A stretch of 64,000 bases of DNA from Paragemmobacter amnigenus (GCF_009908265.2 NZ_JAAATX020000003.1:1-64000), one strand, 5' to 3'; shown: positions 55,086-64,000, counted from the stretch's first letter. A program made the numbers and translations. The notes: generated from the letters alone by a model not told the origin.

Positions 55086-55970
55086 ATGGCCATCGACACC
55101 TGGGACGAAATCCGCACCGCCTATCAGGTCGCCCGCCTCGGCACCGTCTCGGGCGCCGCCGAAATCCTTGGCGTCCACCACGCCACCGTCATCCGCCACA
55201 TCGACGCGCTGGAAAAGCGCCTCGGCACCCGCCTCTTCCAGCGCCACGCCCGCGGCTATACCCCGACCGAGGCCGGGGCCGACCTCCTCGCCGTGGCCCA
55301 GACCACGGACGAGCAATTCGCCCAGCTTGCCAGCCGCATCAAGGGCTTCGGCGAAACCGTGGCCGGAGAGCTGGTCGTCACCTCCATCTCGGGCATGGGC
55401 GCGCTGCTCGTCCCCGTCCTGACCCGCTTCCAGACGCAATATCCCGACGTGCTCCTGCGCTTCCTGACCGACATGCGCGTCTTCCGTCTGGACTATGGCG
55501 AAGCCCACGTCGCCATCCGCGCCGGTGCCGCGCCGGAAGAACCCGACAACGTGGTCCAGCCGCTCGCCCGCATCCGCACCGGCCTCTACGCCGCACGCAG
55601 CTATGCCGAAGCCCACGGCATCCCGACGTCCGAGGCGGATTTCCCCGCCCACCGCTTCGTCGGCCCCGACAATGCCGACAACCGCGCCCCCTTCAACCGC
55701 TGGCTGCGCGACAACGTCCCTCTCGACCGCATCACCTTCCGCGCCACCGAGATGGCCGCGATGGACACTGCCGTGCGGCAGGGTCTGGGCATCGGCTTCC
55801 TCTCCGCCTTCCGCGCCGAAGCCGACCCCGACCTCGTCGAGGTGATGCCCCCCCGCCCCGAATGGGACGCGCCGCTCTGGATCGTCACCCATGTCGACCT
55901 GCACCGCACCCGCAAGGTGCAGGCCTTCCTGTCGGTGCTGAAAGAGGCCGCCCGCGGCTGGTCCCTGTGA
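55086..55970 (+). CDS. LysR-family transcriptional regulator
   Basis: A 294-residue LysR regulator. The HTH is at about 8-60 (RTAYQVARLGTVSGAAEILGVHHATVIRHIDALEKRLGTRLF); the substrate-binding part begins near residue 92 (GELVVTSISGMGALLVPVL). It ends in a GTGA overlap with the EamA exporter, so it probably regulates that transporter or shares its signal. Confidence 0.9.
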   Translation: MAIDTWDEIRTAYQVARLGTVSGAAEILGVHHATVIRHIDALEKRLGTRLFQRHARGYTPTEAGADLLAVAQTTDEQFAQLASRIKGFGETVAGELVVTSISGMGALLVPVLTRFQTQYPDVLLRFLTDMRVFRLDYGEAHVAIRAGAAPEEPDNVVQPLARIRTGLYAARSYAEAHGIPTSEADFPAHRFVGPDNADNRAPFNRWLRDNVPLDRITFRATEMAAMDTAVRQGLGIGFLSAFRAEADPDLVEVMPPRPEWDAPLWIVTHVDLHRTRKVQAFLSVLKEAARGWSL

Positions 55971-56854
55971 CGCTCACCGCCCCGCAGCGCGGCCATGCCG
56001 CCATGCTCGCCTTCTCGGCGCTGGTGGCAGGCTCCTTCAGCCTCGGCGCCATGGCCGCCCCCCTGATCGACCCGCTCGCCCTCACCGTCCTGCGTTTCCT
56101 GCTCGCAGGCGCGCTGGTCGGCACCGCCGCCTTCGCCACCACGGGCATCCGGCGCAGCGCCCTTGCCGCCCCGTGGCGCTACCTGATCCTCGGCGCGCTC
56201 CTTGCCACCTATTTCGTCCTGATGTTCGAAGGTCTGAAGACCGCCGAACCCGTCTCGGCGGCGGCGGTTTTCACCCTGACCCCGCTCATGGCCGCAGGCT
56301 TCGGCTGGCTCACCCTGCGCCAGCGCCTGACCGCCCGCATGGGCATAGCCCTTGCCATCGGGGCGGCGGGCGCGCTCTGGGTCATCTTCCGCGCCGATCT
56401 CGGCAAACTCCTTGCCCTGCACATCGGCTATGGCGAGGTAGTCTATTTCGCAGGCTGCGTCGCCCACGCCCTCTACGCGCCCCTCGTGCGCAAACTGAAC
56501 CGCGGCGAACCCGCCGTCGTCTTCACCTTCGGGATGATGGTGGCAGGCTGGCTCCTGCTCGCCCTCCTCGGCGCGCCCGCCACGCTTGCCACCGACTGGC
56601 CCGCCCTGCCCGCCATCGTCTGGATCACGCTGGTCTACACGGCCGTCTTCGCCTCTGCCGCGACCTTCGTCCTCCTGCAATACGCCACGCTCCGCCTGCC
56701 CGCGGCCAAGGTCATGGCCTATACTTACCTCGTCCCCTCATGGGTCATCCTGTGGGAAATCGCGCTGGGCAAGGGCACGCCCCCCGCGCTGGTCCTCGTG
56801 GGCGTCGCCCTCTCCGTCACCGCCCTCGCGCTCCTGCTCAAGGACGAAGACTAG
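55967..56854 (+). CDS. EamA/DMT-family transporter
   Basis: A 295-residue drug/metabolite exporter with ten membrane segments in two EamA repeats (first repeat about 12-140, second about 150-290). Start is GTG 55967, overlapping the LysR stop. Substrate unknown. Confidence 0.9.
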   Translation: MTLTAPQRGHAAMLAFSALVAGSFSLGAMAAPLIDPLALTVLRFLLAGALVGTAAFATTGIRRSALAAPWRYLILGALLATYFVLMFEGLKTAEPVSAAAVFTLTPLMAAGFGWLTLRQRLTARMGIALAIGAAGALWVIFRADLGKLLALHIGYGEVVYFAGCVAHALYAPLVRKLNRGEPAVVFTFGMMVAGWLLLALLGAPATLATDWPALPAIVWITLVYTAVFASAATFVLLQYATLRLPAAKVMAYTYLVPSWVILWEIALGKGTPPALVLVGVALSVTALALLLKDED

Positions 56855-56870
56855 CCGCGCCGTATCAGGT

Positions 56871-56890
56871 GCGGGGGTTGCCCCCCGCTT
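56871..56890. terminator. Bidirectional GC hairpin between convergent genes
   Basis: GCGGGGG (56871-56877), TTG, CCCCCCGC (56881-56888), then TT. It is between the ends of the EamA and dehydrogenase genes. Confidence 0.65.
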
Positions 56891-56898
56891 CCGCCGGT

Positions 56899-58404
56899 TC
56901 AGCGCAGCTCTTCGGGCAGCAGCGCCTCGGGGATGTTCTGATAGCTCACGGGCCGCAGCCAGCGGCGGATCGCCATGGTCCCCACGCTGGTGGCACCGAA
57001 ATTGGTCGATGCAGGGTAAGGCCCGCCATGCACCATGGCCTCGCAAACCTCCACCCCGGTGGGAAAGCCGTTGGCCAGCACGCGGCCCGCTTTGCGCTCC
57101 AGCACCGGCATCAGCCGCCGCGCCAGGTCGGTATCGCCCGCATCCATCTGGAGCGTGCAGGTCAACTGCCCTTCCAGCGACCGCGCCACGGCCTCCATCT
57201 GCGCGAAATCCGCCACCCGCACGATCAGGCCCAGCGGACCGAAGACCTCCTCGCCCAGCGCGTGATTGGCCAGCCAGTCATCGCCCGACACCTCGAACAG
57301 ATAGGGCGTCGCATTGCGCCGGTCGCACATCGTGACCAGCACCTCGCGCACCCCCGCCGTGCCCGCGATCCGCTCGCGCCCCGCGCGATAGGCCGCCGCG
57401 ATCCCGTCGGTCAGCATCACCTGCGGCCCGACCGCGCCCACCGCCTCTTTCGCCGCCGCGACGAAAGCATCCGCATCCGCCCCCCCGATCGCCACCACGA
57501 TCCCCGGATTGGTGCAGAACTGCCCCGCCCCCATAGTCAGCGATCCGGCCCAGCCCTTGGCAATCGCCTCGCCCCGCGCCGCCAGCGCGGCGGGCATCAG
57601 GAAGACAGGGTTCACCGACCCCAATTCGCCATAGAACGGGATCGGCACCTCCCGCCGCGCGCACAGGTCGAACAGCGCCCGCCCCCCCGCAAGCGACCCC
57701 GTGAACCCCACCGCCGTGATCAGCGGATGCGTCACCAGCGCCGCGCCCAGATCGTTGCCCACCCCCTGTATCAGGCTGAATACGCCCGGATGCACGCCAC
57801 AGGCCGCAATCGCCGCCGCCACCGCCTGCGCCACGATCTCGCCCGTTGCCGGATGGGCCGGATGCCCCTTCACCACCACCGGACACCCCGCCGCAAGGGC
57901 CGAGGCCGTATCCCCCCCCGCCGTGGAAAAGGCCAAGGGGAAGTTCGACGCCCCGAACACCGCCACCGGCCCCACCGGCCGCTGCATCATCCGGATATCG
58001 GGCCGCGGCAGCGGCTGGCGGTCCGGCAGCGCCACATCATGGCGCAGGTCCAGAAACCCCGTCTCGCGGATATGTTTCGCAAACAGCCGGATCTGCCCCG
58101 TCGTCCGCCCCCGCTCCCCCTCCAGCCGCGCCGCGGGCAGCCCCGTCTCGGCATGGCCCGCCGCCGTCAACTCGGCCCCGCGCGCCTCGATCTCTTCCGC
58201 GATCCGCTCCAGAAACGCCGCCCGATCCGCACGCGACAGCGCGGAATAGGACCAGAACGCCTCTTCCGCCGCCCGCACGGCACGGTCCACCTCGGCCGCG
58301 CCCGCATTGGCGAACTGCGCGGGCTCCCCGCTCGCGGGCTGCGAGGCAAAGGTTTCCGCCCCCCCGACCCATTCCCCAGCAATCAGGTGCTTTCCGTGCA
58401 GCAT
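56899..58404 (-). CDS. Alpha-ketoglutaric semialdehyde dehydrogenase-like aldehyde dehydrogenase
   Basis: A 501-residue NADP-type aldehyde dehydrogenase. It has FGASNFPLAFSTAGGDTASALAAGCPVVVKGHPAHP, VGFTGSLAGGRALFDL, YGELGSVNPVFLMP and the catalytic GQFCTNPG, all typical for 2,5-dioxovalerate dehydrogenases that finish sugar-acid or hydroxyproline breakdown. No sugar-acid pathway genes are adjacent. ATG 58404 with GGAG upstream is preferred to an earlier in-frame GTG/ATG. Confidence 0.88.
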   Translation of the reverse strand: MLHGKHLIAGEWVGGAETFASQPASGEPAQFANAGAAEVDRAVRAAEEAFWSYSALSRADRAAFLERIAEEIEARGAELTAAGHAETGLPAARLEGERGRTTGQIRLFAKHIRETGFLDLRHDVALPDRQPLPRPDIRMMQRPVGPVAVFGASNFPLAFSTAGGDTASALAAGCPVVVKGHPAHPATGEIVAQAVAAAIAACGVHPGVFSLIQGVGNDLGAALVTHPLITAVGFTGSLAGGRALFDLCARREVPIPFYGELGSVNPVFLMPAALAARGEAIAKGWAGSLTMGAGQFCTNPGIVVAIGGADADAFVAAAKEAVGAVGPQVMLTDGIAAAYRAGRERIAGTAGVREVLVTMCDRRNATPYLFEVSGDDWLANHALGEEVFGPLGLIVRVADFAQMEAVARSLEGQLTCTLQMDAGDTDLARRLMPVLERKAGRVLANGFPTGVEVCEAMVHGGPYPASTNFGATSVGTMAIRRWLRPVSYQNIPEALLPEELR

Positions 58405-58466
58405 CTCCGGCCTCCGTTCGACATGCCCCGCTGACATGCCAGTTTCGCGCGCCGCAGTCGAGGGGA

Positions 58467-60017
58467 TCAGCCCGCCGGCAAGGGAAAGCGCACCCGCATC
58501 ATCGCCCCCGCGCCCGAGATGCGCTCGATGCTGCCGCCGATCTGTCCCACCAGCGCATCCACGATCGCCATCCCCGACCTCCGCTGCGGCGCATCGGGCA
58601 GGCCCACCCCGTCATCCGACACTTCCAGCACGCCCTCGCCATCCATGCGGTGCAGCCGCACATGGATCACCCCGGCCTCGCGCCCCGCAAAGGCATGCTT
58701 GACCGCATTGGTCAGCAACTCCGCCGCGATGACGGCCAGCGGCGTCAACTGGTCCGGCCCCAGCACGATCCCCGGCTCGGCGCGGCAATCGACCGAAATC
58801 CCCCGCTCCTGCGGCACGATGGCCGGGCTCTCGGCCAGTTCCCGCAGCGTATGGGCGAAATCCACATGCACCCCGTCGGCGGCGCGATACATCAGGTCAT
58901 GCACGCGGCTGATCGCCCCGATCCGCGCCTTCAACTGGTTGCCGTCGATCCCCGACTTGCCCCGCATCTGCATGTTGATCAGCGACACCACCAGCGCGAG
59001 GTTGTTCTTCACCCTGTGGTTCGTCTCGCGCATCAGATGCGTGCGCTCCTCGGCCATCCGCTCGGCCGCCTCCACCCGCCGCCGCCCCGCCTCCAGTTCC
59101 AGCACCTCGCCCAACCGCCGCTGCGCCCGCAACACCGCCAGCAGCAAAAGCCCCGACAGCGCCCCCAGCATCACCCAGACCGGCGCCGCCCGCCGCAGCC
59201 AATCCACCAGAACGATCCGCGTCGGCGTTCCGAAATTGGCGTAAAGCGGCAGATTCTCCAGCTTGTGATAGGCATAGACCCGTTCGATCCCGTCGCTCGC
59301 CGCCACGGTCGAAAAACTGCCCCGTTCGGCCTTCCGCATTTCCTGCCGGATCCGGGCATCCTCGGGCAGCATCATCGGCGGGGCATCGAAATTCCGGATC
59401 AGCAGCATCCCGTCCTCGCGCATGAGAGACGCCGCATCCCCGTCCCGTATCACGATCCCCCGCAGGAATTCCTGCGCCACCGAACTGTCCACGCTGGACA
59501 CCAGCAGCATCCGCCGCCCGTCCCGCTCCAGCGCGGTGGCCAGAACCATCGCATCGATCCCGTCAGGCTGCAGGATCAGCCGGTCGATGAACGTCTCCGC
59601 GCCCCCCGCCACCGCGTCGACATAGCTGCGCCCCGTCAGGCGCATGTCGACCGGCCACTTCCGGCTCGACGCAATCACCTCGCCATCTGCCGCCACCAGC
59701 AGCATGCCATGCATCATGGGCATTCCGGCATCCAGATCACGCAGAAAGCGGTGCACCCCCTCACCCCGGATCTCCTCGCCCGTCAGCCCCTCCAGCCGTG
59801 CCTTCGCCGCATCCTGCAACAGACGCTGCGTCTCGATCATCCGTTCGGCATATTGCGCGACCAGTTCCGCACTCGCCACCGCATGGCTGCGCGTGTCCTT
59901 CATCTCGGCCCGCCAGGCCATCAGACCCCAGACGATGGCAGCAAACATCGGCAGCGCCACGCTTCCAAGGCGCAGGGCAACAAAGGTCGCACGCCCGTCA
60001 CGAACGAGCTTTGACAC
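58467..60017 (-). CDS. Sensor histidine kinase, HisKA_2/HWE type
   Basis: A 516-residue membrane kinase. One helix at about 18-35, an extracytoplasmic sensor of about 240 residues, a second helix (about 282-300), then a HisKA_2 phosphoacceptor with ETNHRVKNNLALVVSLINMQ and an ATP-binding domain with AAELLTNAVKHAF and SDDGVGLP. This subtype is common in alphaproteobacterial general stress response and light sensing. No response regulator or PhyR/NepR/EcfG gene is nearby, so it is an orphan here. The start is uncertain: GTG 60017 is used, ATG 60089 is possible. Confidence 0.85.
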   Translation of the reverse strand: MSKLVRDGRATFVALRLGSVALPMFAAIVWGLMAWRAEMKDTRSHAVASAELVAQYAERMIETQRLLQDAAKARLEGLTGEEIRGEGVHRFLRDLDAGMPMMHGMLLVAADGEVIASSRKWPVDMRLTGRSYVDAVAGGAETFIDRLILQPDGIDAMVLATALERDGRRMLLVSSVDSSVAQEFLRGIVIRDGDAASLMREDGMLLIRNFDAPPMMLPEDARIRQEMRKAERGSFSTVAASDGIERVYAYHKLENLPLYANFGTPTRIVLVDWLRRAAPVWVMLGALSGLLLLAVLRAQRRLGEVLELEAGRRRVEAAERMAEERTHLMRETNHRVKNNLALVVSLINMQMRGKSGIDGNQLKARIGAISRVHDLMYRAADGVHVDFAHTLRELAESPAIVPQERGISVDCRAEPGIVLGPDQLTPLAVIAAELLTNAVKHAFAGREAGVIHVRLHRMDGEGVLEVSDDGVGLPDAPQRRSGMAIVDALVGQIGGSIERISGAGAMMRVRFPLPAG

Positions 60018-60203
60018 GATCTGGCGTTCCCATCCTGATTGCCGATGCTTGTATAAACACCCGTTAAGATGGTGCTGCATCGGCAGCATCGGGTCAATGC
60101 GGGAATGCGTCCCCCGCAAGCCAGACAGCCGTAACCCGCGCACGCTGCAGTGCAGCACAGGCAGCGCGGTGCGGTTGCGGCAACGAGTAAAATGAAGGGG
60201 AAG

Positions 60204-60280
60204 TGGCGGACCCGGAGCGATTCGAACGCCCGACCCTCAGATTCGTAGTCTGATGCTCTATCCAGCTGAGCTACGGGTCC
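60204..60280 (-). tRNA. tRNA-Arg (anticodon ACG)
   Basis: A full cloverleaf can be drawn: acceptor GGACCCG/CGGGTCC, D arm GCTC/GAGC, anticodon stem TCAGA/TCTGA with loop CTACGAA, T arm GGGCG-TTCGAAT-CGCTC, discriminator G and an encoded CCA. Anticodon ACG, normally edited to ICG, reads CGU, CGC and CGA. 77 bases. Confidence 0.95.
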
Positions 60281-60338
60281 GTCTTGAGGGCAGCGTTTAG
60301 CCGTGGTCGCGGGGGGGCGCAAGGGGAAAAACGCGCCC

Positions 60339-61760
60339 TTACTCTCCCTCGCCCGCGCCAAGGCTTTTCGGCAGACGGATCATGAACTCCGTCCCGTCCG
60401 CGTCGCTGCGTGCCAGTTCCAGCCGCCCGCCATGCCCGCGCACCAGCTCTGCCGCGATGGCCAGACCCAGCCCCGTGCCCCCCTTGCGCGCCCCGCCCTG
60501 AAAGGCCTCGAACAGATGCTCGCGCGCCTTGGGCGGCAGGCCCGGCCCCGTGTCGCCCACACGTATCCACCAGTCCCGCTCGTCCTCGCCGCCGGAAATC
60601 TCGATGGTCCCGCCCTGCCCCGTCGCCTCGATCGCCTGCCGCGCGTTTCGCACCAGATTGGCCAGCACGCGGTGCAACTGCTCGCCATCCGCGCGGATCA
60701 CCAGCCCCGCCGGTACATCCACCAGACAGACCACCGCCCCCTCGGTCCCCGCCAACCCCTCACCCTCGACCACCTCTTCCGCCAGCACCCGCAGCGGCAG
60801 CCGCTTCAACTGCGGCGGCGGCTCCTCGGCCTTGCCGAAGGCCAGCGTGGATTCGCACAAGGACACCGCGCGCGAGATGCTCCCCACCAGCTTCGGCGCC
60901 GCCCGCGCCACGGCGGGGTCCGCACTCGCCTCCAGCCGGTCCGCGAACAACTGTGCCGTGGTCAGGATGTTGCGCAGATCATGGCTGATCTTGGCCACCG
61001 CCGCGCCCAGTTGCGCCAGCCGCTCCTTCTGGCGCAGCGCATTGGTCAACTGCGTCTGCATCGACGCCATCGCCTCCTCGGCCACGCGCAACTCCTCGAC
61101 CTCGGCCGACGGCGCGATCACCCGCCGCGCATCCTCGGGCGCCTCGGCATAGGCCGTCATGTGCCGCACCACGCGCCGGATCGGCCCCACCAGCAGGCGC
61201 TGCACCGCCAGAAACAGCAAGAACGCCGTGACGACCGAAATCAGCGCCGACAGGAACAGGATCCGCAACCCGTACTCCACCATCGCCACGCGCAGCGGCC
61301 CCGTCTCCATCGTGATCTCGATCAGAAGCCCCGCATCCTGCACCGGATTGCCGATCACGCGGATGATCCGCTCCTCGGGCCGCCACAGCACCGCCGCCGC
61401 ATCGCGGATCAGCTCCCACGGCCCCGCCATCCGCAGGTCATAGGTCGCCTCGATCGGCGCCGGAATGGGCGAGGACAGCACCAGTTGCCGCACCTCGTCC
61501 CGCCGCAGCACGACGTTGAACACCTCGGCATTCTTCAGCAGTTCGGATTCCAGCTCCGCCCCCACTGTCGCATCCTCCGCCGCCAGCAGCGCGAGCGAGG
61601 CGATCTGCGCCTTCTCCAGCCGCAGCGCCAGAAAATCCACGCGGAACCGCGCAATCGACGGCACGAAGATCAGGATCTCGGCCAGCATGACAAAGGCCAC
61701 GGTCAGCAGCAGGAACCGCCCCGACAGGGTATTCAGGAACCGCCCCCGCCCGATCCTCAC
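60339..61760 (-). CDS. Sensor histidine kinase (HAMP, HisKA, HATPase)
   Basis: A 473-residue inner-membrane kinase. Helix 1 (about 11-32, LSGRFLLLTVAFVMLAEILI), a periplasmic segment to about 170, helix 2, a HAMP region (VGPIRRVVRHMTAYAEAPEDARR), a HisKA-like box with ISHDLRNIL and an ATP domain with NLVRNARQAIE, GDTGPGLPP and GGTGLGLAIA. Start is taken as GTG 61760, since no ATG exists before the first helix. No cognate response regulator adjacent. Confidence 0.86.
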   Translation of the reverse strand: MRIGRGRFLNTLSGRFLLLTVAFVMLAEILIFVPSIARFRVDFLALRLEKAQIASLALLAAEDATVGAELESELLKNAEVFNVVLRRDEVRQLVLSSPIPAPIEATYDLRMAGPWELIRDAAAVLWRPEERIIRVIGNPVQDAGLLIEITMETGPLRVAMVEYGLRILFLSALISVVTAFLLFLAVQRLLVGPIRRVVRHMTAYAEAPEDARRVIAPSAEVEELRVAEEAMASMQTQLTNALRQKERLAQLGAAVAKISHDLRNILTTAQLFADRLEASADPAVARAAPKLVGSISRAVSLCESTLAFGKAEEPPPQLKRLPLRVLAEEVVEGEGLAGTEGAVVCLVDVPAGLVIRADGEQLHRVLANLVRNARQAIEATGQGGTIEISGGEDERDWWIRVGDTGPGLPPKAREHLFEAFQGGARKGGTGLGLAIAAELVRGHGGRLELARSDADGTEFMIRLPKSLGAGEGE

Positions 61761-61856
61761 CGTCCCCGCCCCCCCGCTCCGGCAGACACCCCCGCCGCCG
61801 CGCGGCCCGCCCGCGCGCCCTTGCCGTCCCGACTGGAAACCGCCCTCTTCATCTCG

Positions 61857-61905
61857 GTCCAAATACCCTCAGGGGGGTCCGGGGGGCAGAATGCCCACCG
61901 GTTCC
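61857..61905. repeat. CAAATA/GGGGGTCCGGGGG element, copy 2
   Basis: Plus strand: GGTCCAAATACCCTCAGGGG, then GGTCCGGGGGGCAGAATGCC, then CACCGGTTCCGC. It parallels 22021-22066 block by block and also lies just after the stop of a minus-strand gene (8 bases). Confidence 0.6.
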
Positions 61906-61913
61906 GCCGCAGG

Positions 61914-63332
61914 TCAGGGGATCATCCGCTCGACGAACCTCACCACACGCTTCAACCCGGCATTATCAAACAGTTTCGGGGAAAAATAGGCACCCGCCGC
62001 GCGTTTGGCCACCTCGGCCAGCGTCGGATAGGGCAGCACCATCCCCGCCAGCGCCGAAACCTTCATCCGCGCCGACACCGCCAGCGCCAGCGGCGCGATC
62101 ACCTCGCCTGCCCGCGGCCCCGCGACCGTGGCCCCCACGACCCGCCCCCGCACCACCATCAGCTTGGCGAAACCCTCCGCCTCGCCCATGGCCTGCGCGC
62201 GGTCGTTATGATCGAACCCCGCCCGCGCCACCACCAGCCGCGCCCCCCATGTCGCCCGCGCCTCCGCCTCGGTCGGCCCCACCTGCGCCAGCTCCGGTGC
62301 GGTATAGGTCACGCGCGGGATATGGTCGTCCCGCAACCGCGCCGGCAGGCCCAGCACCGCCTGCCGGATCACGATCCCCGCATGATAGGCCGCCACATGG
62401 GTGAATTGCGCCCCGCCCGCGGCATCGCCGATGGCATAGACCCGCCGGTTGCTCACCGACCGCAGCCCGCGCCCCACCGTCACGCCCCGCCGGTCAAAGG
62501 CCACGCCGCCCGCCGCCAGATCCAGCCGTTCCAGCGCGGGCAACCGCCCCACCGCGACCAGCAGATGCGACCCCGTCACCACCTGCCCGTCGGCCAGCAC
62601 GATCTCCACCCCGCCGCCCGCGGGCACCCGCAGCCTGACCGCCGCCGCCCCCTCGCGGATATCCACCCCCTCGGCCCGCAGCCGCGCCAGCACCACCGCC
62701 GCCGCCTCGGCATCCTCGCGCCCCAACGCCCGCGCCGCCTCCACCACCGTCACCGCACAGCCCAGCCGCCGGTGCGCCTGCGCCATCTCCATCCCGATCG
62801 GCCCGCCCCCCAGAATCACCAGATGCTCCGGCCGCTCGCGCAGCGCGAACACCGTCTCGTTGGTCAGATAGGGCACAGCCGCCAGCCCCGGCACATCGGG
62901 GACCATCGCATGGGATCCCGTGGCGATGACAAAGCGCCGCGCGCGGATGCGCTCGCCCGCCACCTCCACCTCGTGCGGGCTGACGAAACGCGCCCAACCA
63001 CGGATCACGCGCACGCCCAGCCCCTCGAACCGCGCCTGACTGTCCACCGGCGCGATGGTGGCGATCACCCCCGCCACATGATCCTTCACCGCCCCGAAAT
63101 CCACCGCAGGCTCCACCGCGCCGATCCCGAACCGCCCCGCACCCCGCATCGCCGCCGCCGCCTCCGCCGCCGCGATCAGAGCCTTGGACGGAACGCAGCC
63201 CGTGTTCAGGCAGTCGCCCCCCATCTCGGCCCCCTCGACCAGCACGACCTGCGCGCCCATCTGCACGGCCCCCGCCGCCAGCGACAACCCGCCCGACCCC
63301 GCCCCGATCACACAGATATCCGTTCCCGCCAT
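61914..63332 (-). CDS. Flavin-dependent disulfide oxidoreductase (mercuric-reductase-like)
   Basis: A 472-residue pyridine nucleotide-disulfide oxidoreductase. FAD-binding GAGSGG (10-15), redox-active CLNTGCVPSK (Cys41, Cys46), NAD-binding LGGGPIGMEMA, VYAIGDAAGG and a dimerisation domain. It lacks the C-terminal His-Glu dyad region typical of lipoamide dehydrogenase and the vicinal Cys of MerA, so the substrate is open. It starts in a TGATG overlap with the TVP38 gene, a pairing often seen (MerA-like plus TVP38). Confidence 0.88.
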   Translation of the reverse strand: MAGTDICVIGAGSGGLSLAAGAVQMGAQVVLVEGAEMGGDCLNTGCVPSKALIAAAEAAAAMRGAGRFGIGAVEPAVDFGAVKDHVAGVIATIAPVDSQARFEGLGVRVIRGWARFVSPHEVEVAGERIRARRFVIATGSHAMVPDVPGLAAVPYLTNETVFALRERPEHLVILGGGPIGMEMAQAHRRLGCAVTVVEAARALGREDAEAAAVVLARLRAEGVDIREGAAAVRLRVPAGGGVEIVLADGQVVTGSHLLVAVGRLPALERLDLAAGGVAFDRRGVTVGRGLRSVSNRRVYAIGDAAGGAQFTHVAAYHAGIVIRQAVLGLPARLRDDHIPRVTYTAPELAQVGPTEAEARATWGARLVVARAGFDHNDRAQAMGEAEGFAKLMVVRGRVVGATVAGPRAGEVIAPLALAVSARMKVSALAGMVLPYPTLAEVAKRAAGAYFSPKLFDNAGLKRVVRFVERMIP

Positions 63333-64000
63333 CACAGCCCCCCGCGCCGCAGCGCCCGCACCACGATGGGCATCACGCCCAGCGCCACCAGCCCCACGAT
63401 GGGCCCCGCCACCCAGGGCTCCAGAAACACCGACAGGTCCGGCCTGCCCCCCGTCTCGAACACCTCGCCCAGCCCCGACCCGACCGATGTCAGCACCAGC
63501 GCGCCCGGCACGATCCCCACCGCCGTCGTCACCGCGAATTTCACCAGCGAGATGTTCAGCAGCGCCGGAATCAGGTTCGCCATGAAGAACGGCACGACGG
63601 GCGTCACCCGCATCAGGAACAGCACCTCCCACTCGTTGCGCGCCAGCGCCTCGCGCAGCCGCGCCACCTTTCCCCCCTCGGCCTCGATGCGCGCCGCCAG
63701 CCGCGCCCCGAACCCAGCCTTCACCGCCAGAAACAGCAGCACCGCCCCCACCGTCGCCCCCGCCAGATTGAACAGGACCCCGGGAAACAGCCCGAACAGG
63801 AACCCGCCCGTCAGCGTGGCCACGGTGGCACCGGGCAGCGAGAAGGCCACGATCCCCGTATAGGCCGCCACAAAGACCACCACGGCCAGCGCATAATGCG
63901 CGTCCCGATAGGCCAGCAGGGTCTCGCGATGCGCGGCCAGCGCGTCAAAGCCCAGCTCGTCGCGCAGCAGCACCGCGCCCGCCACGGCGACGGCCAGCAG
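63332..64000 (-). CDS. TVP38/TMEM64-family membrane protein, C-terminal part
   Basis: The visible 222 codons cover most of a DedA/TVP38-type membrane protein: VAAYTGIVAFSLPGATVATLTGGFLFG and FLMRVTPVVPFFMANLIPALLNISLVKF with five or so helices. The frame is open to the window edge, so the N-terminus is outside. It is translationally coupled to the flavin oxidoreductase. Proposed roles of the family include lipid scrambling and metal homeostasis. Confidence 0.88.
   Translation of the reverse strand: MLAVAVAGAVLLRDELGFDALAAHRETLLAYRDAHYALAVVVFVAAYTGIVAFSLPGATVATLTGGFLFGLFPGVLFNLAGATVGAVLLFLAVKAGFGARLAARIEAEGGKVARLREALARNEWEVLFLMRVTPVVPFFMANLIPALLNISLVKFAVTTAVGIVPGALVLTSVGSGLGEVFETGGRPDLSVFLEPWVAGPIVGLVALGVMPIVVRALRRGGL

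Noticed and set aside
60204-60280. Genomic island inserted at tRNA-Arg
   Set aside because: No integrase, no direct repeat of the tRNA 3' end and flanking genes are ordinary chromosomal ones.
60303-63863. 1186-codon open frame on the plus strand
   Set aside because: It is antisense to three well-supported genes (a kinase, a flavin oxidoreductase and TVP38). Its Arg/Pro/His-rich composition is that of a GC-rich shadow frame.

Overview
The window is chromosomal DNA from a high-GC alphaproteobacterium, most likely of the Rhodobacterales (Rhodobacter, Gemmobacter or Tabrizicola relatives). The evidence is the atpI-atpB-atpE-atpX-atpF order with a duplicated b/b' subunit, MipZ instead of MinCDE, a small zinc protein of the complex I NDUFS6 type, the ffh-chorismate mutase-rpsP-rimM-trmD-rplS-rpmE series, and the GC-rich third codon positions that create long antisense open frames throughout. 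There is no prophage, insertion sequence, plasmid backbone or CRISPR array. It is a dense core-genome segment with many start/stop overlaps of 4 or 5 bases.

Layout. 1-2587 (minus): Fe-S-less-looking family 4 uracil-DNA glycosylase, LysE exporter, MoaB and the start of an HlyD adaptor. 2910-6768 (plus): a six-gene run pyrB, three small membrane proteins, a probably inactive dihydroorotase homologue and plsY, every junction overlapping by 4 bases. 7383-10082 (minus): rsmE, a membrane protein and gshA; 10095-14070 (plus): ubiA, a large OmpA-like protein with a duplicated C-terminal domain, and a coiled-coil membrane protein. 14227-19158: an alpha/beta hydrolase, a succinate-semialdehyde dehydrogenase, a 27-residue lipoprotein, a peptidoglycan-binding protein, Hsp20 and a secreted serine protease. 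19248-23505 (minus): glycolate oxidase glcD-glcE-(103-residue membrane protein)-glcF. 24262-31008 (minus): MoxR / DUF58 / two very large membrane proteins. 31092-36883 (plus): DUF1285, Hyi-like isomerase, NDUFS6-like protein, GNAT, polA, YdeI-like protein. 36927-39854: divergent sulfotransferase and GT14/DUF5928 glycosyltransferase, then a HIT protein. 39934-44141: adenosine kinase-like PfkB protein, nth, an Ada-like methyltransferase, an OmpA lipoprotein and a FadR-type regulator. 44201-46780 (minus): F0 sector of ATP synthase. 46999-50077: ArsR regulator, MatB, MipZ. 50247-54754 (minus): ribosome and SRP genes. 55086-64000: LysR/EamA pair, ketoglutarate-semialdehyde dehydrogenase, two orphan histidine kinases around a tRNA-Arg, a flavin disulfide oxidoreductase and a TVP38 membrane protein.

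How parts connect. The FadR-type regulator at 43374 and the glcDEF operon 20 kb away carry near-identical operator-like sequences (19 of 25 positions) at the same distance from their start codons, which predicts that this regulator controls glycolate oxidation. The F0 operon has a branched RNA structure exactly between the c subunit and b' genes.

The most unusual material is non-coding. Two arrays of four back-to-back perfect hairpins (32709-32816 and 47336-47431) each keep one constant apical word while every stem differs; in both arrays the apical word runs forward, forward, reverse, reverse. One array contains the stop codons of two convergent genes in its outer hairpins. Three further palindromic repeat families occur in other gaps. 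I do not recognise the arrays as a named element.
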